Shown in pieces: positions 52,459 through 61,236 of a DNA stretch of 64,000 nucleotides; the first letter of the stretch is position 1, and every line of letters starts with the position of its first letter. Made by a program: the position numbers and the translations under genes. The notes beneath the pieces were generated by a model that was not told the origin of the DNA, searched no databases, and saw only the letters and a program-made list of their open reading frames with translations. The stretch covers positions 124,001-188,000 of the forward strand of contig NZ_JABTYH010000003.1 of assembly GCF_013314975.1 (NCBI RefSeq), in the 5' to 3' direction. This DNA comes from Pseudarthrobacter oxydans (GTDB lineage: Bacteria > Actinomycetota > Actinomycetes > Actinomycetales > Micrococcaceae).

Positions 52459-54288
52459 CTAGGAGTAGAGTTTGGCGATCTCACCGGCGTAGTCGCGCAC
52501 GACGGCGGCCCGCTTCAGTTTGAGGGACGGCGTCAGGTGTCCTGACTCCACGGTGAACTGGACGTCAAGGAGCGAGAAGCTGCGGATGGACTCTGCCTTG
52601 GACACGAGCAGGTTGGCGTGGTCCACCGCCTCCTGGACTGCCGCAAGGATTTCCGGATCGCTGACCGCGTCACCCGCTGCAAGGGCGGGCAGGCCGCGTT
52701 CGGACCGCCAGTTGTCCACGCCCTCCGGGTCCAGCGTCACCAGGGCCGAGACAAAGGGTTTGCCGTCGCCCACCACCACGGCATGGCCTACCAGCTGGTG
52801 GGCACGGATCGTCTCCTCGAGCGGGCCCGGCGCCACGTTCTTGCCGCCTGCGGTGACCAGCAGGTCCTTCTTGCGGCCGGTGACGGTGAGGAACCCCTGT
52901 GCATCGAGTTCCCCGAGGTCACCGGTCCGGAAAAACCCGTCAACGAAGGCCTCAGCGTTCGCGGCCCGGTTGTTGTGGTACCCCTTGAAGACGCCAATCC
53001 CCTTGACCAGGATCTCGCCATCTCCCGCCACCCGGATGGTGGTGCCCGGGACCGGGATGCCCACTGAGCCCACGCGCGTCCTGGCCGGTGTGTTGGCCGT
53101 GCACGGTGCCGTGGTTTCGGTCAGTCCGTAGCCCTCCAGCACGGGGATCCCGGCGCCGCGGAAAAAGTGGGCGTCATCAAGGGACAGGGGACTGGCACCG
53201 GATACGGTGTACCCCACCTGCCCGCCCAGGGCCTGCCGAAGCCGGGGATACAGCAGCCGGTCGAAGAGTGCGTGCCGTACACGGCAGAGCAGCCCGGGCC
53301 CGTCGCCCTGGCCACGATTGCGCAGGTCTTCTTCCCGCGAGTACTCCATGGCGGTCTCTGATGCAGCCTTGAACAGCCGGGCCTTGCCCGCCAGCGCTGC
53401 CTTGTGGGCAGCGGTAGCCCGGACTTTCTCGAAGATCCGCGGCACCACCAGCAGGAACGTGGGGCGGAACGAGCCCAGGTCCTCCAGGAGCTGCGCCGCC
53501 CCCGGTGTGTGTCCCAGGGTGGCCCCGGCGGTGAGGCAGACCACCTGCACGGCGCGGGCCAGGACGTGTGCCAGCGGAAGGAACATCAGGGTGCGTGCCT
53601 GGTCCTGCAGCAGCAGCTCCGGAAGGAACGCCACGATGTTCTTTGCCACCAGGGCGAAGTTCCCGTGGGTAATCTCGCAGCCCTTGGGATTGCCTGTGGT
53701 GCCTGAGGTGTAAACGAGGGAGGCGACATCGTCCAGCCCGGCCTGGCTGCGGTGTCGTTCAAGCTCCGCGTCCGTGACTCCGGTGCCGGCAGCGGCGAGG
53801 CTGGCAAGGTCCGGCGCTTCGCCGTCGTAATCCATCCTCACCACGTTGACGAGCCGGTCCCGAAGGAGGTCGGAGCCGGCCAGGACATCGGAGACCAGGG
53901 CCACAAGGCTGCGGTCCCCGGCAAAGACGCGGCGCACCCCCGCGTCCTGGATGATCCACTCCACCTGGCGGGCGGAGGATGTTTCGTAAATGGGGACCGT
54001 CACCGCGCCGGCGAACCAGATGGCGAAATCGACCAGGGTCCACTCGTAGGATGTGGGTGACATGACCGCCACCTTGTCGCCGGGCTCGATGCCGCCGGCA
54101 ATCAGGCCCTTGGCCAGGGCGCTGACGTCCTGCAGGAACTTCGCGGCCGTGACATCCACCCAGCCGTTCGGGCCCTTTCGCCGGTACAGGGCATGGGCAG
54201 GTTTGGCGGCATGCTGCTCCAGAAGCAGGTCGGTCACGTTGCTGGCGGCGTCAAGCTCAACCAGCAGTTCGGTGCTTGCTTCTCTCAC
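52459..54288 (-). CDS. fadD: long-chain fatty acid-CoA ligase (AMP-binding)
   Basis: Adenylate-forming enzyme activating fatty acids to acyl-CoA. Seen: P-loop VYTSGTTGNPKGCEIT, LPLAHVLARAVQV, VLEGYGLTETTAPCT and the C-terminal GRKKDLLVTAGGKNVAPGPLE hinge region. The product is 609 aa from GTG 54288, supported by GGAGA upstream. It resembles FadD15-type long-chain ligases. The gene lies just after pmt on the same strand. Confidence 0.92.
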   Translation of the reverse strand: MREASTELLVELDAASNVTDLLLEQHAAKPAHALYRRKGPNGWVDVTAAKFLQDVSALAKGLIAGGIEPGDKVAVMSPTSYEWTLVDFAIWFAGAVTVPIYETSSARQVEWIIQDAGVRRVFAGDRSLVALVSDVLAGSDLLRDRLVNVVRMDYDGEAPDLASLAAAGTGVTDAELERHRSQAGLDDVASLVYTSGTTGNPKGCEITHGNFALVAKNIVAFLPELLLQDQARTLMFLPLAHVLARAVQVVCLTAGATLGHTPGAAQLLEDLGSFRPTFLLVVPRIFEKVRATAAHKAALAGKARLFKAASETAMEYSREEDLRNRGQGDGPGLLCRVRHALFDRLLYPRLRQALGGQVGYTVSGASPLSLDDAHFFRGAGIPVLEGYGLTETTAPCTANTPARTRVGSVGIPVPGTTIRVAGDGEILVKGIGVFKGYHNNRAANAEAFVDGFFRTGDLGELDAQGFLTVTGRKKDLLVTAGGKNVAPGPLEETIRAHQLVGHAVVVGDGKPFVSALVTLDPEGVDNWRSERGLPALAAGDAVSDPEILAAVQEAVDHANLLVSKAESIRSFSLLDVQFTVESGHLTPSLKLKRAAVVRDYAGEIAKLYS

Positions 54289-54354
54289 AGCAGGTCTCCG
54301 TTCCGCTGCCACGCCGCGGCAGCGGCTCAGTTGGGGGTCTGATGCCATCCTGCC

Positions 54355-56073
54355 CTAGATCCAGGACGGCATCCACATCCGGACTTTCCAGGCGTCGTAG
54401 GGAATGGTTTCCGCGGCCCAGACAGGATAGAAGAATGCCGACAGCAGGATTGCCGCAGCGATGAACAGTGCCACCAGGTACAGCCCTGACCGGCGGCGCC
54501 AGGGCGGGTCGGAGGCCCTGCCCAGGACGAGGCCCAGGCAGTACACGAGCGCCAGAATGAGGAACGGCTCGAAGGACACCGCGTAGAAGTAGAACATGGT
54601 CCGTTCGGGGTACAGGAACCACGGCAGGTAGCCTGCGCCCACACCGGCCAGTATGGCGCCGGCACGCCAGTCCCGCCGCCCGGCCCACCAGAACAGCAGG
54701 ACCACCAGGGAAATAACGGCGCCCCACCAGATCAGCGGATTTCCCACGGACAGGATGGCCGAGGTGCATTTTTCCACCGCGCAGCCGGGACTGCCCTGCG
54801 GCGGAGTCTCGTAAAAGAACGACGTCGGCCTGCCAAGTACCAGCCAGCTCCATGCGCTTGCCTCGTACGGGTGGTCCGATCCAAGGCCCTGGTGGAAGGT
54901 GTAGGCCTCCCGGTGGTAGTGCGCCAGCGAGCGGACGGCGTCCGGCAGCCAGTCCCATCCGGGGGAGGCGTTGCTTTGCGCCCACCGGCGGAAGTAAGCA
55001 TTCTCGGACCGGAACCAGCCGGTCCACGATGCCGCGTACACCAGCCCGGCCACCGGCACCATGCTGATGAACGCCGGAATCCCGTCCTTGATGATGCCGC
55101 CGCTGATCCAGCCCCGGATACCGGCAACCCGCCGGGCGTTGAGGTCCCACAGGACCGTGAGGAGTCCGAACCCGGCAAGGAAGAACAAACCAGACCATTT
55201 GGTCCCGACGGCGAGCCCCAGGCAGATCCCCGCCGCCACGCGCCACCAGCGGATCCCCAGCCACGGACCGGACAGCAGCTGTCCCGTCGTCGGACGCCCT
55301 CCGTTGTCGGCGGCGGCGCGCGCCAGCCGGAGCGCCAGCCGGCGCCGGCCGCTGTCCCGGTCCAGCAGCAGGGCCCCGAAGGCGGCCAGGACCCAGAACA
55401 TCAGGAAGATATCCAGCAGCGACGTCCGGGACATCACCAGGTGGTGGCCGTCCACCGCAAGGAGGAGCCCGGCCGCCCCCGCCAGGGGAAGCGACCGGAA
55501 GAGCTTCAGGGCAATCAGGGACAGGAGCAGGATGGACAGTGTGCCGGTCAGGGCTGCTGCGAAGCGCCAGCCAAAAGGGTTGTCCGGGCCGAAGATCCCC
55601 ATGCCGGCGGCGATCATCCACTTGCCCACGGGCGGATGGACCACGTACTCGGGGGAGTCCAGCAGCACACCAGGGTTTCCGGCGTTGAACGCGTCATTGG
55701 CTTTGTCCGGCCAGCCGCGCTCGTAGCCGCTGACCAGGTAGGAGTATGCGTCTTTGACGTAGTACGTTTCGTCGAAGACCAGCTTGGGCGGGGCCTCAAG
55801 CCGGACGAACCTGAGGATCCCGCCGGCAAGGGCGGTCAGGACGGGGACCAGCAGGAACCACAGCCTCAGCGACGGCGGGTAGTCGCGCCATCCGCGGGCG
55901 CTGCCGAGGAGCCGTGCCAGCAGCGATTCGACCGTGAAGGCGTCGGCGGGGCGGCTGACCCAGGGCCGGCGGGGGGAACTGCCCGAACCGCCTGCTGTCC
56001 TCCCGGTTTCATCACCGGAGGCCGCGGGGGCGGCCTGTCCGGTCCCGCCCGGCCGCGTCGAGGTCTGCGTCAC
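54355..56073 (-). CDS. pmt: dolichyl-phosphate-mannose-protein mannosyltransferase (GT39)
   Basis: Polytopic GT-C enzyme transferring mannose from polyprenyl-phosphate-mannose to Ser/Thr of secreted proteins. Seen: the catalytic Asp-Glu loop VFDETYYVKDAYSYL (about residues 98-112), HPPVGKWMIAAGMGIFG, and about 11 helices. 572 aa. GTG start with a leaderless promoter. Ser/Thr/Pro-rich linkers in mycosin, LivJ and LivH from this window are the sort of substrate it could modify (inference). Confidence 0.92.
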   Translation of the reverse strand: MTQTSTRPGGTGQAAPAASGDETGRTAGGSGSSPRRPWVSRPADAFTVESLLARLLGSARGWRDYPPSLRLWFLLVPVLTALAGGILRFVRLEAPPKLVFDETYYVKDAYSYLVSGYERGWPDKANDAFNAGNPGVLLDSPEYVVHPPVGKWMIAAGMGIFGPDNPFGWRFAAALTGTLSILLLSLIALKLFRSLPLAGAAGLLLAVDGHHLVMSRTSLLDIFLMFWVLAAFGALLLDRDSGRRRLALRLARAAADNGGRPTTGQLLSGPWLGIRWWRVAAGICLGLAVGTKWSGLFFLAGFGLLTVLWDLNARRVAGIRGWISGGIIKDGIPAFISMVPVAGLVYAASWTGWFRSENAYFRRWAQSNASPGWDWLPDAVRSLAHYHREAYTFHQGLGSDHPYEASAWSWLVLGRPTSFFYETPPQGSPGCAVEKCTSAILSVGNPLIWWGAVISLVVLLFWWAGRRDWRAGAILAGVGAGYLPWFLYPERTMFYFYAVSFEPFLILALVYCLGLVLGRASDPPWRRRSGLYLVALFIAAAILLSAFFYPVWAAETIPYDAWKVRMWMPSWI

Positions 56074-56079
56074 CAGCCC

Positions 56080-56085
56080 ATGCTA
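56080..56085 (-). promoter_or_regulatory. -10 box of leaderless pmt
   Basis: Minus-strand TAGCAT, six bases, then GTG at 56073. Confidence 0.5.
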
Positions 56086-56115
56086 CCGTTTGCGGCCGGC
56101 GGTCCCCGGCAGCAG

Positions 56116-56121
56116 TAGGCT
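56116..56121 (+). promoter_or_regulatory. -10 box of leaderless rsmI
   Basis: TAGGCT, six bases, then GTG at 56128. It is divergent from the pmt promoter only 30 bases away. Confidence 0.55.
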
Positions 56122-56127
56122 GATGGC

Positions 56128-57003
56128 GTGGACCCTAACCCCAGCACCCTTCCTGATTCCGGCCCGGCACCTGCGGGGCGCATCGTGCTCGCCGCCACCC
56201 CGATCGGGAACACCGGTGACGCTTCCGCGCGGCTGGTGGAACTGCTGGGAACCGCGGACATCGTGGCAGCCGAGGACACCCGCCGCCTCCACCGGCTGGT
56301 CCAGAGCCTGGGCGTCACCGTGGCCGGGCGGGTCATCAGCTACCACGAGCACAACGAGGCCACCAAGACGGCCGAGCTGCTGGCACAGGTGCAGGCAGGA
56401 AGCACCCTGGTCATGGTTACCGACGCCGGGATGCCCTCGGTTTCGGACCCGGGCTTCCGCCTGGTTGAAGGGGCGGTCGCGGCCGGCCTCACAGTGACGG
56501 CCGTCCCGGGGCCGTCAGCGGTACTCACCGCCCTGGCGTTGTCCGGCCTGCCCACGGACCGCTTCTGCTTTGAAGGGTTCCTTCCGCGGAAGGCCGGTGA
56601 GAGGGCGTCGCGGCTGGCCGAGCTTGCGGGGGAGCGCAGGACCATGGTGTTCTTCGAGGCACCGCACCGGCTGGAGGTGATGCTGCGGGCGCTGCGCGAA
56701 CGGTTCGGACCGGACCGTCCCGTCGCCGTCTGCCGTGAACTGACCAAAACATATGAAGAGGTCATCCGCGGCACGCTCAGTGAACTATTGGTGTGGGCGG
56801 AAAGCACGGAGATCAGGGGCGAGATCGCCGTCGTCCTTGGCGGGGCGCCGGAAAAGGCGCCCGGGACGCCGGAGGACCATGTGGCCGCCGTGAACGAACT
56901 CGTGGCCCAGGGCATCCGGCTCAAGGAAGCGGTGGCAGCGGTGGCCGAGGACGTCCGGGTGAGCAAACGGGAACTGTACTCCGCTGTGCTGGCGGCCCGC
57001 TGA
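56128..57003 (+). CDS. rsmI: 16S rRNA (cytidine-1402-2'-O)-methyltransferase
   Basis: SAM-dependent tetrapyrrole-methylase-fold enzyme modifying C1402 in the ribosomal decoding centre. Seen: IVLAATPIGNTGDAS near the N-terminus, AEDTRRLHRL, VTDAGMPSVSDPG and FEGFLPRKAGER. 291 aa. The rsmI-pmt divergent pair is a common actinobacterial arrangement. Confidence 0.95.
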   Translation: MDPNPSTLPDSGPAPAGRIVLAATPIGNTGDASARLVELLGTADIVAAEDTRRLHRLVQSLGVTVAGRVISYHEHNEATKTAELLAQVQAGSTLVMVTDAGMPSVSDPGFRLVEGAVAAGLTVTAVPGPSAVLTALALSGLPTDRFCFEGFLPRKAGERASRLAELAGERRTMVFFEAPHRLEVMLRALRERFGPDRPVAVCRELTKTYEEVIRGTLSELLVWAESTEIRGEIAVVLGGAPEKAPGTPEDHVAAVNELVAQGIRLKEAVAAVAEDVRVSKRELYSAVLAAR

Positions 57004-57030
57004 CCGTCCCCGCAAACGATGCCCGATCCG

Positions 57031-57046
57031 CTGTGCAGCTGCACAG
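57031..57046. promoter_or_regulatory. 16-base palindrome before gabD
   Basis: CTGTGCAG-CTGCACAG is a perfect palindrome about 143 bases before the gabD start. It is a candidate operator; its spacing differs from the CRP-like sites. Confidence 0.3.
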
Positions 57047-57188
57047 CAGCGCCATGATGCGGCAGTGCGCAACGGCGTAGACCAGCCGGAAGCCGCCGCA
57101 GTAGTCTGGCAGTAATTCAGCCTGTATGGGCCCGGTCACTCCGGCCGCCGCCAAGGGCTGCACCAACCCTACTGACGAGGGAGTCATC

Positions 57189-58688
57189 GTGACTGTCACT
57201 GCACAGCCGGCCGTTTCCGCAGACCGCGAAAGCGCCCTTCTGGCCTCTGTCCCCACTGGCCTGCTCATCAACGGTGAATGGCGGGACGCCATCTCCGGGA
57301 AGACCTTCGACGTCGAGGATCCCGCCACCGGGAAGGTGCTCTTGAGCCTTGCCGACGCCGGTGCCGAGGATGGCAAGGCCGCCCTGGACGCTGCCGCCGC
57401 GGCCCAGGATTCCTGGGCCAAGGTGCCCCCGCGCGAACGGGGCGAGATCCTCCGCCGCGCGTTCGAGCTCGTCACCGAACGCGCCGAGGACTTCGCGCTG
57501 CTGATGACCATGGAAATGGGCAAACCGCTGGCCGAAGCCCGCGGTGAGGTCACGTACGGTGCCGAGTTCCTGCGCTGGTTCTCCGAGGAAGCAGTGCGTG
57601 CGTTCGGCCGCTACTCGGTGTCCCCGGACGGCAAGTCCCGCCTGCTGGTGACCAAGAAGCCGGTGGGCCCCTGCCTGCTGATCACGCCGTGGAACTTCCC
57701 GCTGGCCATGGCAACCCGCAAGATCGCCCCGGCCGTCGCCGCAGGCTGCACCATGGTCCTGAAGTCCGCGAACCTCACCCCGCTGACCTCCCAGCTGTTC
57801 GCCGCCGTCATGATGGAGGCCGGCCTGCCCGCCGGTGTCCTGAACGTCATCCCCACCTCTACCGCTGGTGCCACCACCGGCCCGCTGATCAAGGATTCCC
57901 GGCTCCGGAAGCTCTCCTTCACCGGGTCCACCGAGGTGGGCCGCCGCCTGCTCTCCGACGCCTCCGAAACCGTCCTGCGCACCTCCATGGAACTGGGCGG
58001 CAACGCACCGTTCCTGGTCTTCGAGGACGCCGACATCGATGCCGCCGTCGCCGGTGCCATGCTCGCCAAGCTCCGCAACATGGGCGAGGCCTGCACGGCA
58101 GCGAACCGGTTCATCGTGCACGAATCCGTCGCGGCCGAGTTCGCGGAGAAGTTCGCCGCAAAGATGAAGGACATGACCACCGCCCGCGGCACCGAGCCGG
58201 AGTCCAAGGTGGGCCCGCTGATCGACGCGAAGAGCCGGGACAAGGTCCACGAACTCGTCTCCGACGCCGTGGCCTCCGGCGCCACAGCCGTCCTGGGCGG
58301 CGGGCCGGTGGAAGGCCCGGGCTACTTCTACCAGCCCACCATCCTCTCCGGCGTCACCGAAGGCACCCGCATCCTGTCCGAGGAAATCTTCGGACCGGTC
58401 GCGCCCATCATCACCTTCAGCTCAGAGGATGACGCGGTGCGCCTGGCCAACAACACCGAATACGGACTGGTGGCCTACGTCTTCACCAAGGACCTGAACC
58501 GGGGCATCCGGATGGGCGAACGCCTCGAAACCGGCATGCTCGGCCTGAACGCAGGCGTCATCTCCAACGCCGCGGCACCCTTCGGCGGCGTCAAGCAGTC
58601 CGGCCTGGGACGCGAGGGCGGCCTCGAAGGCATCGAGGAATACCTCTACACCCAGTACATCGGCATCGCAGACCCCTACGCCGGATAA
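57189..58688 (+). CDS. gabD: NAD(P)-dependent succinate-semialdehyde dehydrogenase
   Basis: Aldehyde dehydrogenase oxidising succinate semialdehyde to succinate, last step of GABA use. Seen: PWNFPLAMATRKIAPAVAAG, cofactor loop FTGSTEVGRRLL, catalytic Glu in MELGGNAPFLVFEDAD, and catalytic Cys in MGEACTAANRF. The start is set at GTG 57189 by GAGGGAG upstream; 499 aa. No gabT or transporter adjoins it, so the exact aldehyde is an inference from family resemblance. Confidence 0.88.
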   Translation: MTVTAQPAVSADRESALLASVPTGLLINGEWRDAISGKTFDVEDPATGKVLLSLADAGAEDGKAALDAAAAAQDSWAKVPPRERGEILRRAFELVTERAEDFALLMTMEMGKPLAEARGEVTYGAEFLRWFSEEAVRAFGRYSVSPDGKSRLLVTKKPVGPCLLITPWNFPLAMATRKIAPAVAAGCTMVLKSANLTPLTSQLFAAVMMEAGLPAGVLNVIPTSTAGATTGPLIKDSRLRKLSFTGSTEVGRRLLSDASETVLRTSMELGGNAPFLVFEDADIDAAVAGAMLAKLRNMGEACTAANRFIVHESVAAEFAEKFAAKMKDMTTARGTEPESKVGPLIDAKSRDKVHELVSDAVASGATAVLGGGPVEGPGYFYQPTILSGVTEGTRILSEEIFGPVAPIITFSSEDDAVRLANNTEYGLVAYVFTKDLNRGIRMGERLETGMLGLNAGVISNAAAPFGGVKQSGLGREGGLEGIEEYLYTQYIGIADPYAG

Positions 58689-58713
58689 CGCCCGGATCAG
58701 GCAAAGCGGCCGG

Positions 58714-61236
58714 TCAGCCGCCGCTGTGCCGCCGAACGCCGTCGCCCGCTCCCTGCCTGGAATGACCAGGACGGGAGCGTGCGGCGGCTTTTGCCGTCCT
58801 GCGCAGGAAGTGCCCTGTGGCCAGGAAAGGTGCGGCAAGCAGCCGGCCCAGCCGTCCCATCACGGACGGTGGGATCCACGCCGCCTGAAGCCGCCTGGGC
58901 AAGCCAGCATTGGCCTGCAGGGACGATTCCACGGCCGCAATCTGCGCAGCCACGGCGCCGCCGGTTCCGCGGGCCGGACCGGGCTGTCCGCCGTCGGCCG
59001 CTGCCTCCGGGTCAGCGCCGGACGGGCGGCCATAGCTGTGGCGTTCGAAGCCTGCCGTGAGTGCGGCGACGGCCTGGTGCGCCGCCCGGTCCAGGCCATC
59101 GGGATCCCCCAGCAGCGCGCCGCGCAGCCGCGCTGAATACGCGCGGGGCGTTTCGCTGGATCCGGGGGGAAGGCCAAAGTCGGTGCCGAGGTCCAGCAGT
59201 TCACGCCAGCCCAGGGGCACCGCGTTAGCGGGGTCCTGGGGCCTCAGCCGCCTGGCCCTCATGCCTGCCCTGATGAGCCGGGGCGCGGCCATCAGGAGTG
59301 CCAGCCCCAGGACGCTGCATGCGACCAGGAGCCACGGCAGGAGCTGGACGCCCGGATCGGCACTTCCGCCGCCGCCGGGTGCGGGCAGCGCAGTGGCGCT
59401 CGGCGCGGGCGTGGGTGCGGGGGTGGCATCGGGAAGCAGGTCATCATTGTTGTCAAGCGCGTCAGGGGCGGCAGCGGTGGAGGATTCCGTGGCGTAGTCG
59501 GGAACCACGCCGCGGGACGGGGTGGGTTCGAAAGGCACCCAGCCCAGGCCCTGGAAGTAGAGCTCCGGCCAGGCGTGGGCATCGCGCGCATCCACCTCAT
59601 ACTCCGGCAGTGCTCCCTGGCCTGCCACCGAAACCGTGGCGCCGGTAAGCCTGCCCGGTGCGTAGCCCACCGCGATGCGGCTGGGGATACCCTCAAGCCT
59701 CGCCATCACAGCCATCGCGGACGCGTAGTGGATGCAGTATCCGCTCTTTTGCTCAAGGAAGTCGGCCAGGACCGACAGCCCGTTGCCGTCATAGCCGCCC
59801 TGCACCGGAGACTGCAGGGAATAGGTGAACTCTGCCGAACGGAGGTATTTCTGGATGGCCATGGCCTTCGCGTACGGGGTGCCTGTCCCCGCCACGGTAT
59901 CGGCGGTGCTGCGGACAATGTCCGGAACGTTGCCGGGAATCCTGGTGAAATCCTCCGGGATGCCCTGGACGGCGGCCGAGGACTGTGCCAGGAGCCCTGC
60001 CGTCAGCCGGGGGGCGGTGGACGTGACCAGGTACTCCTGCCGCCGGGACGTGGTGGTGTCCGAACCTTTGATGCTGAGGGTGGCCGGGTCCCAGGTCCAC
60101 CGCCCGCTGAGTCCGCGGACCGATTCCGGGGCATACGGGGCAGGGAGATAGGGGCTGGTGAAGCTGCCGGCGTCGATGGCTGTGACCAGCCGCTGCTGCT
60201 CGTCCGCCAGGACTGTGTAGCCGGGATCGATGCGCCCGCCCAGGGGCAGCCGGGAGGCGTCACGGTCGTCCGGCCCCCAGGAGTCGCCATCGAAATGGTC
60301 AACGGTGACGGAGCGCAGGTACAGCGGGGTGGAGGCGTTCGTGGCGTAGGTGATCCGGCCGCTGCCGTCAGGTGTCCGCAGGCTGTTGCCCAGCGTGATC
60401 ATGGGGTTAAGGCCGGTGGAGGTGCCCCACGGGTTGAGCCGGGAACCTTGCGGAAACGTTCCCTGGTCAAAGCCGGGAATGGCCATGGGCACCACCAGTG
60501 TGGCGGCCAGGGCAACAGATCCCGTAAGCACGGCACGCTTCACCTGGCCCGGGCTGCGGGCGGAATCAGTCTGGAACCGGGCACTGGGGGCGAAATACTG
60601 GCTGCAGGCGAGGACCGCCAGGTATCCCGCCACCGTGAAGGCGAAGCCCCAGAAACCCACGCTTTGCGGCTTGATCATTGCCGGCACCACCAGGATGGCC
60701 AGCAGCCCCACCCCGGACGCAGCGGGAATGCCGAGCGGCACCGCGAGGGCGTCCACCAGGATCACCGCCAGGCCCAGCACAGCGCAAATGACCATGACGA
60801 TGCCCACATTCGGCGCCACGGGAGCCGTCTCTGAAAGGACGGTTTCGCTGGCCCTCCGGATGAGGCGGTTCAGCTCAACGAGGGTTCCGGCGGTAGGGAT
60901 GAACCCGGCCAGGCTGGAGCTGCGGAAGAACGTCAGTGTCAGGATGGCGCCCAGGGAGATGAATCCACCGGCCGTCACCAGGAGGGGCTGGGCGCGTACG
61001 GACCGCAGGGCAGCCAGCGTGAGGCTGACCACCACGACGGTGGTCAGGACGGGCCAGTACCAGCCCCAGCCGCGGAGCACCCCGTTCAGCGAAAGCGCGG
61101 CACCGGAGACGGCAACGGCGATGGCGCCGGCCATGGCCCAGGGGTAGGCGCCCACCCGGTGCCGTGCGGCGGCCTGCTCCGGCCTGCGTCCGGACTGCCT
61201 GCTGGCTCCCGGACTGCGCGTTGGGGCCGCGGTCAC
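58714..61236 (-). CDS. transglutaminase-like membrane protein (DUF3488/DUF4129)
   Basis: 840 aa. About six N-terminal helices (DUF3488/TgpA N-terminal region), a large extracytoplasmic transglutaminase-like domain with SGYCIHYASAMAVMARLEGIPSR (Cys), DAHAWPELYF (His) and a downstream Asp/Glu, then another helix and a cytoplasmic DUF4129-like tail. Probably a membrane-bound peptidase or amidase of unknown substrate. GTG at 61236 overlaps the DUF58 stop (GTGA). Last gene of the MoxR operon. Confidence 0.88.
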   Translation of the reverse strand: MTAAPTRSPGASRQSGRRPEQAAARHRVGAYPWAMAGAIAVAVSGAALSLNGVLRGWGWYWPVLTTVVVVSLTLAALRSVRAQPLLVTAGGFISLGAILTLTFFRSSSLAGFIPTAGTLVELNRLIRRASETVLSETAPVAPNVGIVMVICAVLGLAVILVDALAVPLGIPAASGVGLLAILVVPAMIKPQSVGFWGFAFTVAGYLAVLACSQYFAPSARFQTDSARSPGQVKRAVLTGSVALAATLVVPMAIPGFDQGTFPQGSRLNPWGTSTGLNPMITLGNSLRTPDGSGRITYATNASTPLYLRSVTVDHFDGDSWGPDDRDASRLPLGGRIDPGYTVLADEQQRLVTAIDAGSFTSPYLPAPYAPESVRGLSGRWTWDPATLSIKGSDTTTSRRQEYLVTSTAPRLTAGLLAQSSAAVQGIPEDFTRIPGNVPDIVRSTADTVAGTGTPYAKAMAIQKYLRSAEFTYSLQSPVQGGYDGNGLSVLADFLEQKSGYCIHYASAMAVMARLEGIPSRIAVGYAPGRLTGATVSVAGQGALPEYEVDARDAHAWPELYFQGLGWVPFEPTPSRGVVPDYATESSTAAAPDALDNNDDLLPDATPAPTPAPSATALPAPGGGGSADPGVQLLPWLLVACSVLGLALLMAAPRLIRAGMRARRLRPQDPANAVPLGWRELLDLGTDFGLPPGSSETPRAYSARLRGALLGDPDGLDRAAHQAVAALTAGFERHSYGRPSGADPEAAADGGQPGPARGTGGAVAAQIAAVESSLQANAGLPRRLQAAWIPPSVMGRLGRLLAAPFLATGHFLRRTAKAAARSRPGHSRQGAGDGVRRHSGG

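Noticed and set aside
57031..57046. CRP-like site before gabD
   Set aside because: The TGTG/CACA arms are two bases closer than in the CRP/GlxR consensus.
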